Source: Lachnospiraceae bacterium (GTDB taxonomy: Bacteria > Bacillota > Clostridia > Lachnospirales > Lachnospiraceae). Taken from it: a stretch of 54,296 nt of DNA. Shown here piece after piece: positions 37,301 to 45,887 of the stretch. Each line of letters begins with the position of its first letter. Position 1 is the first letter of the stretch. The DNA lies in assembly GCA_016281385.1 (NCBI GenBank), contig JAEEIN010000137.1, positions 1 to 54,296 of the forward strand, in the 5' to 3' direction. Under the pieces are notes generated by a model that saw only the letters and a list, made by a program, of their open reading frames with translations, ran no database searches and was not told the origin of the DNA. A program made the position numbers and the translations under genes.

Positions 37301-38740
37301 ATGGCAGGAATAGGAATAAGACTTAATAAGATCTTTAACAAAAATTCTATTGCATCGAAGCTGGTAGGTTGTGGATACAGTGTGGTTGTAACCATTGCAC
37401 CCATGCTCATAATCATAACGGTAGTAGTTCTGATGCAGCTTCTGTTAGGTTTTTCAAAACTTGACTTCTATACCAGAGAATTGTATTCATGTACGGTTCT
37501 TTACATATTCGTATTTGCCTTGCTGACAACTTCGCCCTTTAACGCCGTTGTATCAAGGTACATGTCGGATATCATTTACGAGGAAAGATATGAAGACATA
37601 CCTCCCTGCTTCTACATGGGACTTGCTCTTAACACGATCCTTTCCTTCATACCCGCAGCATTTTTCTGCTGGAGAGAGTATCACATAGGCGGTATAAATA
37701 TCTGGTATGTATTTGCCGGATTCACCGGATACATGTGCATGATATTTACCTTCACCGTTATGCTTTACCTTTCCATCTGTAAGGATTATAAGAAGATCTC
37801 CGGTTTCTATGTCCTCGGAATGATGGTAACCCTTGTTCTTTCACTTATCCTTCACTACATATTCGGAGTTCGTACGGATATTGCGATGCTTGTTTCACTT
37901 GACGTGGGACTTCTGCTCATCGCCGTACAGGAATTCTCTCTTTTCAGAAGATACTTTAAAAAGAACTCGGGAAACTATTACGGAATGGTTCCCTATCTTA
38001 AGAAATACTGGCAGCTGGTTGTAGCCGACTTCTTCTATATCTTCGGTCTCTATGTTCACAACTTTGTATTTTGGACTACGGACTGGCACCTTATCGTTGC
38101 GAAGAGTTTTGTATGTAACCAGCCCTACGACATGGCAAGCTGCCTTGCGATGTTTACAAACATTACCGCCAGCGTAATATTCATTACCCGTGTTGAAATG
38201 TATTTCCACACAAAGTACAAGGCATACTCCGAAGCCGTTATCGGTGGAAGAGGTCTTGATATACAGAGCGCAAAGCAGAGAATGTTCCGTCAGCTTATGG
38301 AAGAGATCATGACACTTGTTCGTGTACAGTTTATCGTTACCACACCTGTTTTCATGATCGCCATGATAATCCTTCCCAGATTCGGATTCGGAGGAAACAC
38401 CATGAGAATCTATCCCTGCCTTACGGTCGGATACTTTATCATGTTCATTATGTATTCCTTCATAATCTTCCTGTATTATTTCAACGATCTTACGGGAGCT
38501 GTTGTAACATCCGTTACTTTCTTTATCGTTACGATGCTTGCAAGTATTGTGGCAACTCACCTTCCCGTGGTTTGGTTTGGTACCGGCCTTGTTGTAGGTG
38601 CAGTTGCGGGATTCTCGGTAGCTTACTATCGAATGAGACGTATGGAAAAGACATTGGATGTGCATATTTTCTGCAGCGGCAGCATTCTCAAAAAGGGCCG
38701 CGGAAAGATGCCTTCAAACCTTGTTTACGAGAGGAAATAA
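37301..38740 (+). CDS. pelG: PelG-like polysaccharide transporter
   Basis: MAGIGIRLNKIFNKNSIASKLVGCGYSVVVTIAPMLIII; about 12 TM; adjacent to pelF. Confidence 0.9.
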   Translation: MAGIGIRLNKIFNKNSIASKLVGCGYSVVVTIAPMLIIITVVVLMQLLLGFSKLDFYTRELYSCTVLYIFVFALLTTSPFNAVVSRYMSDIIYEERYEDIPPCFYMGLALNTILSFIPAAFFCWREYHIGGINIWYVFAGFTGYMCMIFTFTVMLYLSICKDYKKISGFYVLGMMVTLVLSLILHYIFGVRTDIAMLVSLDVGLLLIAVQEFSLFRRYFKKNSGNYYGMVPYLKKYWQLVVADFFYIFGLYVHNFVFWTTDWHLIVAKSFVCNQPYDMASCLAMFTNITASVIFITRVEMYFHTKYKAYSEAVIGGRGLDIQSAKQRMFRQLMEEIMTLVRVQFIVTTPVFMIAMIILPRFGFGGNTMRIYPCLTVGYFIMFIMYSFIIFLYYFNDLTGAVVTSVTFFIVTMLASIVATHLPVVWFGTGLVVGAVAGFSVAYYRMRRMEKTLDVHIFCSGSILKKGRGKMPSNLVYERK

Positions 38741-38742
38741 AA

Positions 38743-39126
38743 ATGGGTCCCAGTATTATTTTACGAGTTATTCTCATTTTATCCGGCGGTGCGATGATGC
38801 TCATTACCGTCGGCAGCCTTGCAAAAAGAAGGATGAACGAATCCTTCTGTCTTGCCTGGAGCATCATTTCTTTGGCATTGTTTGCGGCAGGTATTGTTTT
38901 AAGACCTGCTGAATGGCAGAAGTACATAAGCGGAAAGGCCCTGGCCCTGGTACTTATAATCTTCACCGCAATCTTTTACGCAGCATATTTTACGAGTCTT
39001 AAGGTTTCCGAGATCACAAGAAAGAATCAGGAACTGGCCATTCAGGTTTCGTTACTCAATCAGGAAAATGAACGTATATTGAGAAGGCTGGCCGAAGTTA
39101 CCGGAAAAGATGTACGGGAATTATAG
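38743..39126 (+). CDS. DUF2304 family small membrane protein
   Basis: Three TM helices then SEITRKNQELAIQVSLLNQE coiled tail; ATG at 38743 preferred over the 38572 ORF start, which lies inside pelG. Confidence 0.75.
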   Translation: MGPSIILRVILILSGGAMMLITVGSLAKRRMNESFCLAWSIISLALFAAGIVLRPAEWQKYISGKALALVLIIFTAIFYAAYFTSLKVSEITRKNQELAIQVSLLNQENERILRRLAEVTGKDVREL

Positions 39127-39129
39127 TGT

Positions 39130-40341
39130 ATGAAAAAAATACTGTTTGTTATTAATACTCTTGGCCTCGCAGGTGCCGAAAAGGCTCTTATCGAGATGCT
39201 CAGACGATTGGACACTCCGGATTACGAAGTGTCTCTTTTCGTTTTAATGAATCAGGGCGAATTACGGGAAGAACTTCCGTCAAACGTCAAATTGTTGAAC
39301 AAATGCTTTGATGACTGTCCCATTCACGGAGAAGAAGGTAAGGCACATTTAAAGAAGCATGTTATGAAATCCCTGTTCAAAAGGTGCGCATTCCTGAGAT
39401 GTTTTCCTTATATGACGGTCAATGCATTCAGAATGCTCTTTAAAGGCGGTTTAAAGGTCGATAAGCTGCTTTGGCGTGCCATGGCAGTAAGTGCGGACCG
39501 CTTTGACGAGCACTATGATCTGGCTGTTGCTTATATTGAGGGCGGTGCGGCGTACTATGTCAAAGAGTTTGTAAATGCGGACAGGAAAGCAGGGTTTATA
39601 CATATCGATTACAAAGAGGCAGGATATACTCGAAAGCTTGATAAAAACTGTTACCTCTCATTTGACCGGATATTTACCGTATCGGATGAGGTTAAAGGAG
39701 TATTTTCCGAGGTTTATCCCGAATTAACCGACAGGATCGAAGTATTCCATAATCTTTTGGATATCGAAGGAATAAAGCATAAGGCTGAGTTACCCGGCGG
39801 ATTTGACGACGACTTTGACGGATTGAGAATTGTAACGGTTGGACGTCTTAATCTGCAGAAATCATTCGATGTATCCATAGATGCCATGAAGCTTATAAAG
39901 GATGCGGGTATCAGGGCGAGATGGTATGTTCTCGGCGAGGGTGATCAGAGAGAATTCCTTGAGTCACGAATAGAAATGTTGGGTCTTAAAGAAGATTTTA
40001 TTCTTCTTGGCAATCGTGCAAACCCTTATCCGTATGTTAAGCAATGTGACCTGTACGTACATGCTTCGAAATTTGAAGGAAAGAGTATTGCAATCCAGGA
40101 AGCCCGGATTCTCGGTAAGCCCATTGTTGTCACCGACTGCAGCGGAAACAGGGAACAGATCAATGATGGAATGGACGGAAGGATATGCGACTTTGACAGC
40201 AATGCGATCGCCGAAACCGTTATTGAAATGCTTAAGGACAAGGATAAAGCAACACAAATGGGAATTGCGGCCGCTAACCGCATTTTGGAAGAAGAAAAGA
40301 ATTCTGCTGATCTGCAGAAGCTGATAAATCTTTTAGCATAG
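39130..40341 (+). CDS. GT4 family glycosyltransferase
   Basis: LFVINTLGLAGAEKALIEML…VTVGRLNLQKSFDVSIDA…HASKFEGKSIAIQEARILGKPIVVTDCSGN. Confidence 0.92.
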   Translation: MKKILFVINTLGLAGAEKALIEMLRRLDTPDYEVSLFVLMNQGELREELPSNVKLLNKCFDDCPIHGEEGKAHLKKHVMKSLFKRCAFLRCFPYMTVNAFRMLFKGGLKVDKLLWRAMAVSADRFDEHYDLAVAYIEGGAAYYVKEFVNADRKAGFIHIDYKEAGYTRKLDKNCYLSFDRIFTVSDEVKGVFSEVYPELTDRIEVFHNLLDIEGIKHKAELPGGFDDDFDGLRIVTVGRLNLQKSFDVSIDAMKLIKDAGIRARWYVLGEGDQREFLESRIEMLGLKEDFILLGNRANPYPYVKQCDLYVHASKFEGKSIAIQEARILGKPIVVTDCSGNREQINDGMDGRICDFDSNAIAETVIEMLKDKDKATQMGIAAANRILEEEKNSADLQKLINLLA

Positions 40342-40350
40342 GGGAAAATT

Positions 40351-41160
40351 ATGGAACAGAAGAGAAAAGAGGTACTTATAATAATTCCGGCCTATAACGA
40401 GGCCAAGACCATTGAGCCCGTATTGGACGCTCTGCAGTCACCGCCCATATCAGATGTGTGCGATGTGCTGGTCATGAACGATGCGTCAAAGGACGGAACT
40501 CAGTATATATGTAAGCGTCGCGGGATTCCCGTAATAACCCATGTTTATAATTTGGGTTACGGCTCCGGTCTTCAGGTCGGTTATAAGTATGCCTTCAGAA
40601 GGGGATATGACTATGTCATTCAGATGGATGCAGACGGACAACATGACCCTTCCAATGTTCTGAAAATATATGATGCTTTGAAAACAAAGGACGAGAAGGG
40701 CGGATATCCGGATATAGTCATCGGTTCCAGATTTGTTGACGGTGCCATTGCTTTCCCTGTGCCCATTTCCAAGAAGATAGCCTTTGTGCTTTTCAGAACT
40801 CTCATCAAGTGGGCCACCGGTCAAAAGATAATGGACCCCACTTCAGGTTTACAGGGACTCAGCAAGAGAACATTCTGGTATTATTCCAGATATTCCCATT
40901 TTGATGATAAATATCCGGACGCAAATATGCTTATGCAGATGAAGATGTTGGGATATAATGTTAAAGAGATCCCTTCGGTAATGTATGCGAGAACGGAAGG
41001 AACAAGCATGCACTCCGGAATCATCAAGCCCATGGTCTATATGTTCAGAATGGCATTTTCGATCATTGCCGTATGGGCCAGGGTAAGAATTTACGGTATG
41101 GATAAAGGAGCTATAAATGAGCAGGCAATCATCGAAGACTTACAAAAGAGCGTCTTTTAA
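40351..41160 (+). CDS. GT2 family glycosyltransferase (dolichol/undecaprenyl-phosphate sugar synthase-like)
   Basis: IIPAYNEAKTIEPVLDAL…VMNDASKDGT…VIQMDADGQHDPSN…VIGSRF. Confidence 0.92.
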   Translation: MEQKRKEVLIIIPAYNEAKTIEPVLDALQSPPISDVCDVLVMNDASKDGTQYICKRRGIPVITHVYNLGYGSGLQVGYKYAFRRGYDYVIQMDADGQHDPSNVLKIYDALKTKDEKGGYPDIVIGSRFVDGAIAFPVPISKKIAFVLFRTLIKWATGQKIMDPTSGLQGLSKRTFWYYSRYSHFDDKYPDANMLMQMKMLGYNVKEIPSVMYARTEGTSMHSGIIKPMVYMFRMAFSIIAVWARVRIYGMDKGAINEQAIIEDLQKSVF

Positions 41161-42454
41161 GGCACCTCGATTAAAGGAAATTTCTGATGAACTTGTTAAT
41201 CCTTACAGAGGCTGGTATCAGATACACACCTTTAAGCTCGATGAAGATATAGATATGACTGACAGGGAGTATACCCTTAATCACACGGATACACTGGCGC
41301 TGATCCTTGTGGATATCAGTGCCTACAGGAGTAGCGCACTTGATGACAAGGCAATCAATAATCTAAGGAATATATTTGCATTCTTCAGAGATTACAGACT
41401 GGATATGATCGTGCGAGTAGTATATGACACCGTGGGAAAATGTCTTGAGACGGAGCCCTCGGAGGAAACAACGATCATGGAGCACATGGATCAGCTGGTT
41501 CCCATAATGAAGGATTACGCCGCTAATATTTTCGTTTATCAAGGCCTTCTTATCGGTAACTGGGGTGAGATGCACTCTTCAAAGTTTCTTTCTCCCGCCC
41601 GCCTCAGCCGACTGGCTACGGACTTCCTTGAGAACATTCACGGAACGGCTTTCCTTGCGGTACGTCGTCCGGCTTATGTTCGCATTCTTTTTCCCGAAGG
41701 AGAGGATTTAAGGCAGAACAGGGTAGGTATCTTTGATGATGCCATCCTTGCTTCACCCACCCATTTGGGAACCTTTGGTGAGAAACCTGCCAAGGATGTA
41801 AGGCGTGAACAGTCATGGCTTCCCAAGGAAGAAATAAAGTACGTTTCGTCTCTCTGCGACCGTGTTCCTTATGGTGGTGAAGGACTTTATTCGGAGGAAA
41901 AGGATGCCATTTCTTCCGTAAGGCATTCGCTGAAAGCAATGTCGGAGTATTTCTCCACTCTTCATGTTACATACTTAAACAGAATACATGACATCAACTT
42001 CGTAGAGCATTTAAAGACTCTTAAATGGAACGGCAGAGATCTCTACAGAGGAATGGACGGCTACGAGTACATAGGCAGACATCTCGGCTACCGTTTCGTT
42101 CTCAGAAAGGTGGCATGTTCGTTGCTGGAGAGCGACAACAGCATTCTCCGCTGGGATATAACCATTGAAAATATAGGTTTTGCCCGTATTTTCTTTAAGA
42201 ACGGCTGCACAATGCGTGCAACGGATATTTACGGAAATGAAGTTGTTTTGGAACTGGCTGACTGGATCGAATTAAACCAGATAGCATCCGGGGAGAAGCA
42301 TACTTTCGTGTGCATGACACCCGTAGTTGTGGGCAAGGTTTATCTTTCTTTCACCAAGGAAGATACAAAGCAGGCAATTTATTTTGCCAATCGTAATCAG
42401 ATTGACAGTGAGTTCAACTCTGAAATCTATTTGGGAAGTATTAAATTACATTAA
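41117..42454 (+). CDS. DUF4874/DUF4832-like protein, putative glycoside-hydrolase-type barrel
   Basis: NPYRGWYQIHTFKL…LALILVDISAYR…GLLIGNWGEMHSSKF…VRRPAYVRILF…GGEGLYSEEKDAISS; AAGGAG RBS at about 41104; overlaps the GT2 end by 44 bp. Confidence 0.75.
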   Translation: MSRQSSKTYKRASFKAPRLKEISDELVNPYRGWYQIHTFKLDEDIDMTDREYTLNHTDTLALILVDISAYRSSALDDKAINNLRNIFAFFRDYRLDMIVRVVYDTVGKCLETEPSEETTIMEHMDQLVPIMKDYAANIFVYQGLLIGNWGEMHSSKFLSPARLSRLATDFLENIHGTAFLAVRRPAYVRILFPEGEDLRQNRVGIFDDAILASPTHLGTFGEKPAKDVRREQSWLPKEEIKYVSSLCDRVPYGGEGLYSEEKDAISSVRHSLKAMSEYFSTLHVTYLNRIHDINFVEHLKTLKWNGRDLYRGMDGYEYIGRHLGYRFVLRKVACSLLESDNSILRWDITIENIGFARIFFKNGCTMRATDIYGNEVVLELADWIELNQIASGEKHTFVCMTPVVVGKVYLSFTKEDTKQAIYFANRNQIDSEFNSEIYLGSIKLH

Positions 42455-42459
42455 GCAAA

Positions 42460-44007
42460 ATGGGTAATAAAACCGAATCCAGAACAGAATATTCGGCGAG
42501 AAATATAACATTTGCAATGGTGGGAAGGGTTGCGGCCCTTCTTATGGGGTTTGTTTCGCGTGTAGTATTCACCCACACACTCGATACGGAGTATGTGGGT
42601 GTTAATGGTCTGTTTACCGATATCCTCCACGTTCTGTCACTGACGGAGCTGGGCTTCGGAACCGCCATCACCTATGCCCTTTATAAGCCAATCGCCGAGG
42701 ACGATATAGAAAAACAAAAATCCTATATGAAGATCTACCGCCTGTTTTACCATATTGTTGCGGTGATCGTACTTGCAATGGGATTATGCGTCACACCCTT
42801 CCTGGATGTGATAATCAAAAACAAACCGAATATACCGCATCTTACGCTGATCTACCTGATGTATCTTGCGAATACGGTGATTTCCTATCTTCTTGTTTAT
42901 AAGAGGACGCTGATAGATGCCCATCAGAAGAGTTACATCGGAGAGATCGTCAGGACAACCTCCTGGGTCATACAGACTCTCATACAGATCATAATTCTTG
43001 TTGTTACAAAGAACTTTATCCTTTATCTTTCCATAAACCTGCTCAGTACGTTGTGCTTTAACCTGGTTATATCCTTTATAGCGGAAAAGATGTATCCCTA
43101 TCTTAAGGACAAGGAAGTGGAGCCCCTTGAGCCCGAGGAGAGAAAGGATATCTTTAAAAATGTGGGAGCACTGATCCTTAACAAGATCGGAGATGTTGCG
43201 ATAAACAACACGGATAATATCCTTTTGTCTTCCCTTGTTGGCATTGTGGCAGCGGGGTTATATTCAAACTATTATCTGATCATTGATTCAGTGAAGATGG
43301 TCTTTGCCCAGATCTTTAACGGTATTACCGCAAGCGTGGGTAATCTGGGAGTTTTAGAGAATAAAGGCCGGGTTAAAAAGATATTTGAAGGCTGCTTTTT
43401 CATGGGACATTGGATGAACGGAGTGGCCGCCATAGCCCTTTATGAGGTCCTGAATCCCTTCGTAGCCATGAGCTTTGGTGAAAACTATGTTTTCGAAGCA
43501 AACATAACGCTTATATTATGTATTAATTTCTACATAAACGGAATGAGACAGGCGACTCTGGCATTCAGAAATTCCCTGGGATTATTCTATTACGACAGAT
43601 ATAAATCCATTCTGGCAGCTATCATCAACCTGGGTGCTTCCATTGTTCTCGGATTATGGCTGGGTACCGTGGGAATCTTCCTTGGAACTCTTGTAAGCCT
43701 GATAACCACATTATTCTGGATAGAGCCCTATGTGTTATATAAAAAGAGGCTCGAAAGTCCGGTATTACCCTATTTTGCCAAGTATTTCATCTATTCGGCA
43801 TCCACTGCGGGGCTTTGGCTTGTTTGTGATCTTATATGCAGGAATATACAGGGAGCACATTTTAAGGTTTGTCTGCTTAGGGGTATCATTTGTGTTGCTG
43901 TCGTGGATCTGGGATTTCTTTTATTGTTTTTCAGAACAAAGGAATTTAAACTTCTATGGAACAAGGCAATGTTTATTCTCGGGAAAAAACTGAAAAAGGC
44001 GCAATGA
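42460..44007 (+). CDS. Wzx-like oligosaccharide flippase/polysaccharide transporter
   Basis: RNITFAMVGRVAALLMGFVSRVVFTHTLDTEYVGVNGLFTDILHVLSLTELGFGTAITYALYKPIAEDD; polytopic. Confidence 0.92.
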   Translation: MGNKTESRTEYSARNITFAMVGRVAALLMGFVSRVVFTHTLDTEYVGVNGLFTDILHVLSLTELGFGTAITYALYKPIAEDDIEKQKSYMKIYRLFYHIVAVIVLAMGLCVTPFLDVIIKNKPNIPHLTLIYLMYLANTVISYLLVYKRTLIDAHQKSYIGEIVRTTSWVIQTLIQIIILVVTKNFILYLSINLLSTLCFNLVISFIAEKMYPYLKDKEVEPLEPEERKDIFKNVGALILNKIGDVAINNTDNILLSSLVGIVAAGLYSNYYLIIDSVKMVFAQIFNGITASVGNLGVLENKGRVKKIFEGCFFMGHWMNGVAAIALYEVLNPFVAMSFGENYVFEANITLILCINFYINGMRQATLAFRNSLGLFYYDRYKSILAAIINLGASIVLGLWLGTVGIFLGTLVSLITTLFWIEPYVLYKKRLESPVLPYFAKYFIYSASTAGLWLVCDLICRNIQGAHFKVCLLRGIICVAVVDLGFLLLFFRTKEFKLLWNKAMFILGKKLKKAQ

Positions 44008-45200
44008 CCACCGGGTTAAGGGATGATGAAATCTGGCTTTGTTCGGCATTAAAGGCTTCGATCAATGGTTCGGAATTTTCAAAAGCCGATGAAACGGTTG
44101 AAAGGGAAGTCCTCAAGAATGATAAAGGCCGTGGTGTGCTTGCCCTTCTTTATCCGTTTTTTGATGACATATCGGATCTCGGGCTAAAAAAAGCTGTTGA
44201 ATACTCGGCAAAGAATAATGCAGTCAGTTGTTATCGTCTCTTTCAGAATACTCGGTATATTCTTGAAAAACTGGAAGCTGAAGGAATAGATTGTGCAGTT
44301 CTTAAAGGCGTTGACCTGGCAAGCAGATATCCCGTTCCGGAATACAGAGGGTTTGCTGATATAGATCTTTTTATCCGAGACAGGGAGCAGATCGACAACG
44401 CCGTACGGATAATTGAAAACTGTGGATTTGAAAAGGAAAAAGAACAAAGCTCCATACATCACATAGCCTTTTTGAATCAGGAACGGATTGAGATAGAACT
44501 CCATACGGATATGGTCCGTCCTTTTGACAGCGAGGCCGTCAACAGCAGGATCGCAGATATATATAAGTCAACGGACTATAGTTTCTTTGAAAGGGAATTG
44601 TTCGGAGTCCGATTCAAAGTACTTCCGGATTCATTGAACGGCTTTTATCTTCTTTTACATACACTCCAGCATTTTCTGGCTGCGGGCTTCGGATTGAGGC
44701 TTCTGCTTGACTGGATGGCCTTCTGGAACGGTGTGGGGGATGATAAAGCATTTACGGAATTTAAGGCTCATTGTGATTCATGCAAGGTCAGAGGATTTTC
44801 TGATGCCATAACCGGCATATGTGTGAAATATCTGGGGATGTCTCCCGAGAGAGCGGAAAAGATCATGAGTCCCGGCTATTTGCAGGCTTTGGATAAAAAT
44901 GAAGTTATAGATAAACTGGCGCGAGAAGTGTTTGATGCCGGCCGGTTTGGCGAAGGCACCGGAAGACTTGTAAATTTGAGGAATCCTTCGATCTTTGGAT
45001 TGATCAAGGAATTTCATCATCAGACCAGGATCAACTATCCCAAAGCCTCAAGAATTTTTCTTATATGGCCGATATTATGGATAGGTTCGTTGATCCGTTT
45101 TATGAAGAATAACAAGACTGTGAGACATACCGGCGCAAAAGAGATCATCGGAAATGCCAAAAAGCGAAGCCGCCTTACAAAGGAAATTGGGTTATGGTAA
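44004..45200 (+). CDS. Nucleotidyltransferase family protein (NTP_transf_5-like)
   Basis: GIDCAVLKGVDLASRYPVPEYRGFADIDLFIR…HHIAFLNQERIEIELHTDMVRPF; ATGA overlap at 44004 (ORF track start 43956). Confidence 0.82.
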   Translation: MTTGLRDDEIWLCSALKASINGSEFSKADETVEREVLKNDKGRGVLALLYPFFDDISDLGLKKAVEYSAKNNAVSCYRLFQNTRYILEKLEAEGIDCAVLKGVDLASRYPVPEYRGFADIDLFIRDREQIDNAVRIIENCGFEKEKEQSSIHHIAFLNQERIEIELHTDMVRPFDSEAVNSRIADIYKSTDYSFFERELFGVRFKVLPDSLNGFYLLLHTLQHFLAAGFGLRLLLDWMAFWNGVGDDKAFTEFKAHCDSCKVRGFSDAITGICVKYLGMSPERAEKIMSPGYLQALDKNEVIDKLAREVFDAGRFGEGTGRLVNLRNPSIFGLIKEFHHQTRINYPKASRIFLIWPILWIGSLIRFMKNNKTVRHTGAKEIIGNAKKRSRLTKEIGLW

Positions 45201-45236
45201 AACACTCGTGTTTTTAGTACCAAATTCCCAAAAGGA

Positions 45237-45265
45237 TTGACAATTTCGCGAAAAATTGGTACATT
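45237..45265 (+). promoter_or_regulatory. Predicted dedicated promoter for the leader-bearing protein gene
   Basis: TTGACA (45237-45242), 17-bp spacer containing the palindrome TTTCGCGAAA, TACATT (45260-45265). Confidence 0.7.
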
Positions 45266-45325
45266 AAAGATACCTATGATGAATTAAGTGTCTTTGTTCA
45301 CATTTTGTGAGAGAGGAGTATATAT

Positions 45326-45814
45326 ATGAAAGAATATGTAAAGCCCGTGGTTCTTGAATCGGCTGAAATGACTGAAGGAGTATTTGCAAACACCTGGAGT
45401 GGCGAAACCGGTGAGTGGACCTGGGAGGCATGGTGGGAAGGTCACAATTCCGGATCCCATTCCGAAATGCAGATCAAAGGTCATTACAGCGGAAACAGAT
45501 CAGGTACTGTCAGAATCACCGTTGAAATGCAGTTCCTGGGAGAAGCCGATATTACCGGTGTCGACAGTGTTTCTATGGGCTCAGTAGATTGGACCTCTAA
45601 AACGCTTACCTGGAAATGTGAAAGACCGTTTAACCCGGGAGAGAATATAGCAGCCACGTGGCACATTACGTTCTCGAAGGGTGCGCCCGGCGAGGAAGAT
45701 TTGGTACATGGTGCTTACCATACTCCGCGTGATAAATCCGGCAACGAAAGTCCTTATGCTCATATAATTGCTCCCGAGTGGATGATCACAAAGCATACAG
45801 AAGAGATTTTATAG
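45326..45814 (+). CDS. Leader-bearing Trp-rich 162-aa protein; candidate RiPP-like precursor or ABC-exported matrix protein
   Basis: N-terminus MKEYVKPVVLESAEMTEGVFA (leader-like, not a Sec signal), then NTWSGETGEWTWEAWWEG; GAGAGAGGAG RBS; next to NTase and ABC exporter. Confidence 0.7.
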   Translation: MKEYVKPVVLESAEMTEGVFANTWSGETGEWTWEAWWEGHNSGSHSEMQIKGHYSGNRSGTVRITVEMQFLGEADITGVDSVSMGSVDWTSKTLTWKCERPFNPGENIAATWHITFSKGAPGEEDLVHGAYHTPRDKSGNESPYAHIIAPEWMITKHTEEIL

Positions 45815-45845
45815 TAGTAGAATATTTTATATAAGCATATTTGTA

Positions 45846-45872
45846 AAAGGCGGCTTTGCAAGCCGCCTTTTT
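45846..45872 (+). terminator. Terminator/attenuator between the leader-protein gene and the ABC exporter
   Basis: AAAGGCGGCTT-TGC-AAGCCGCCTTT perfect stem with short T tract. Confidence 0.75.
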
Positions 45873-45887
45873 GCGGAAGTGGGATAG

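Noticed and set aside
37895-38665. 256-aa minus-strand ORF within pelG
   Set aside because: Antisense shadow of a well-supported PelG-like membrane protein; His/Cys/Asn-rich composition without family motifs
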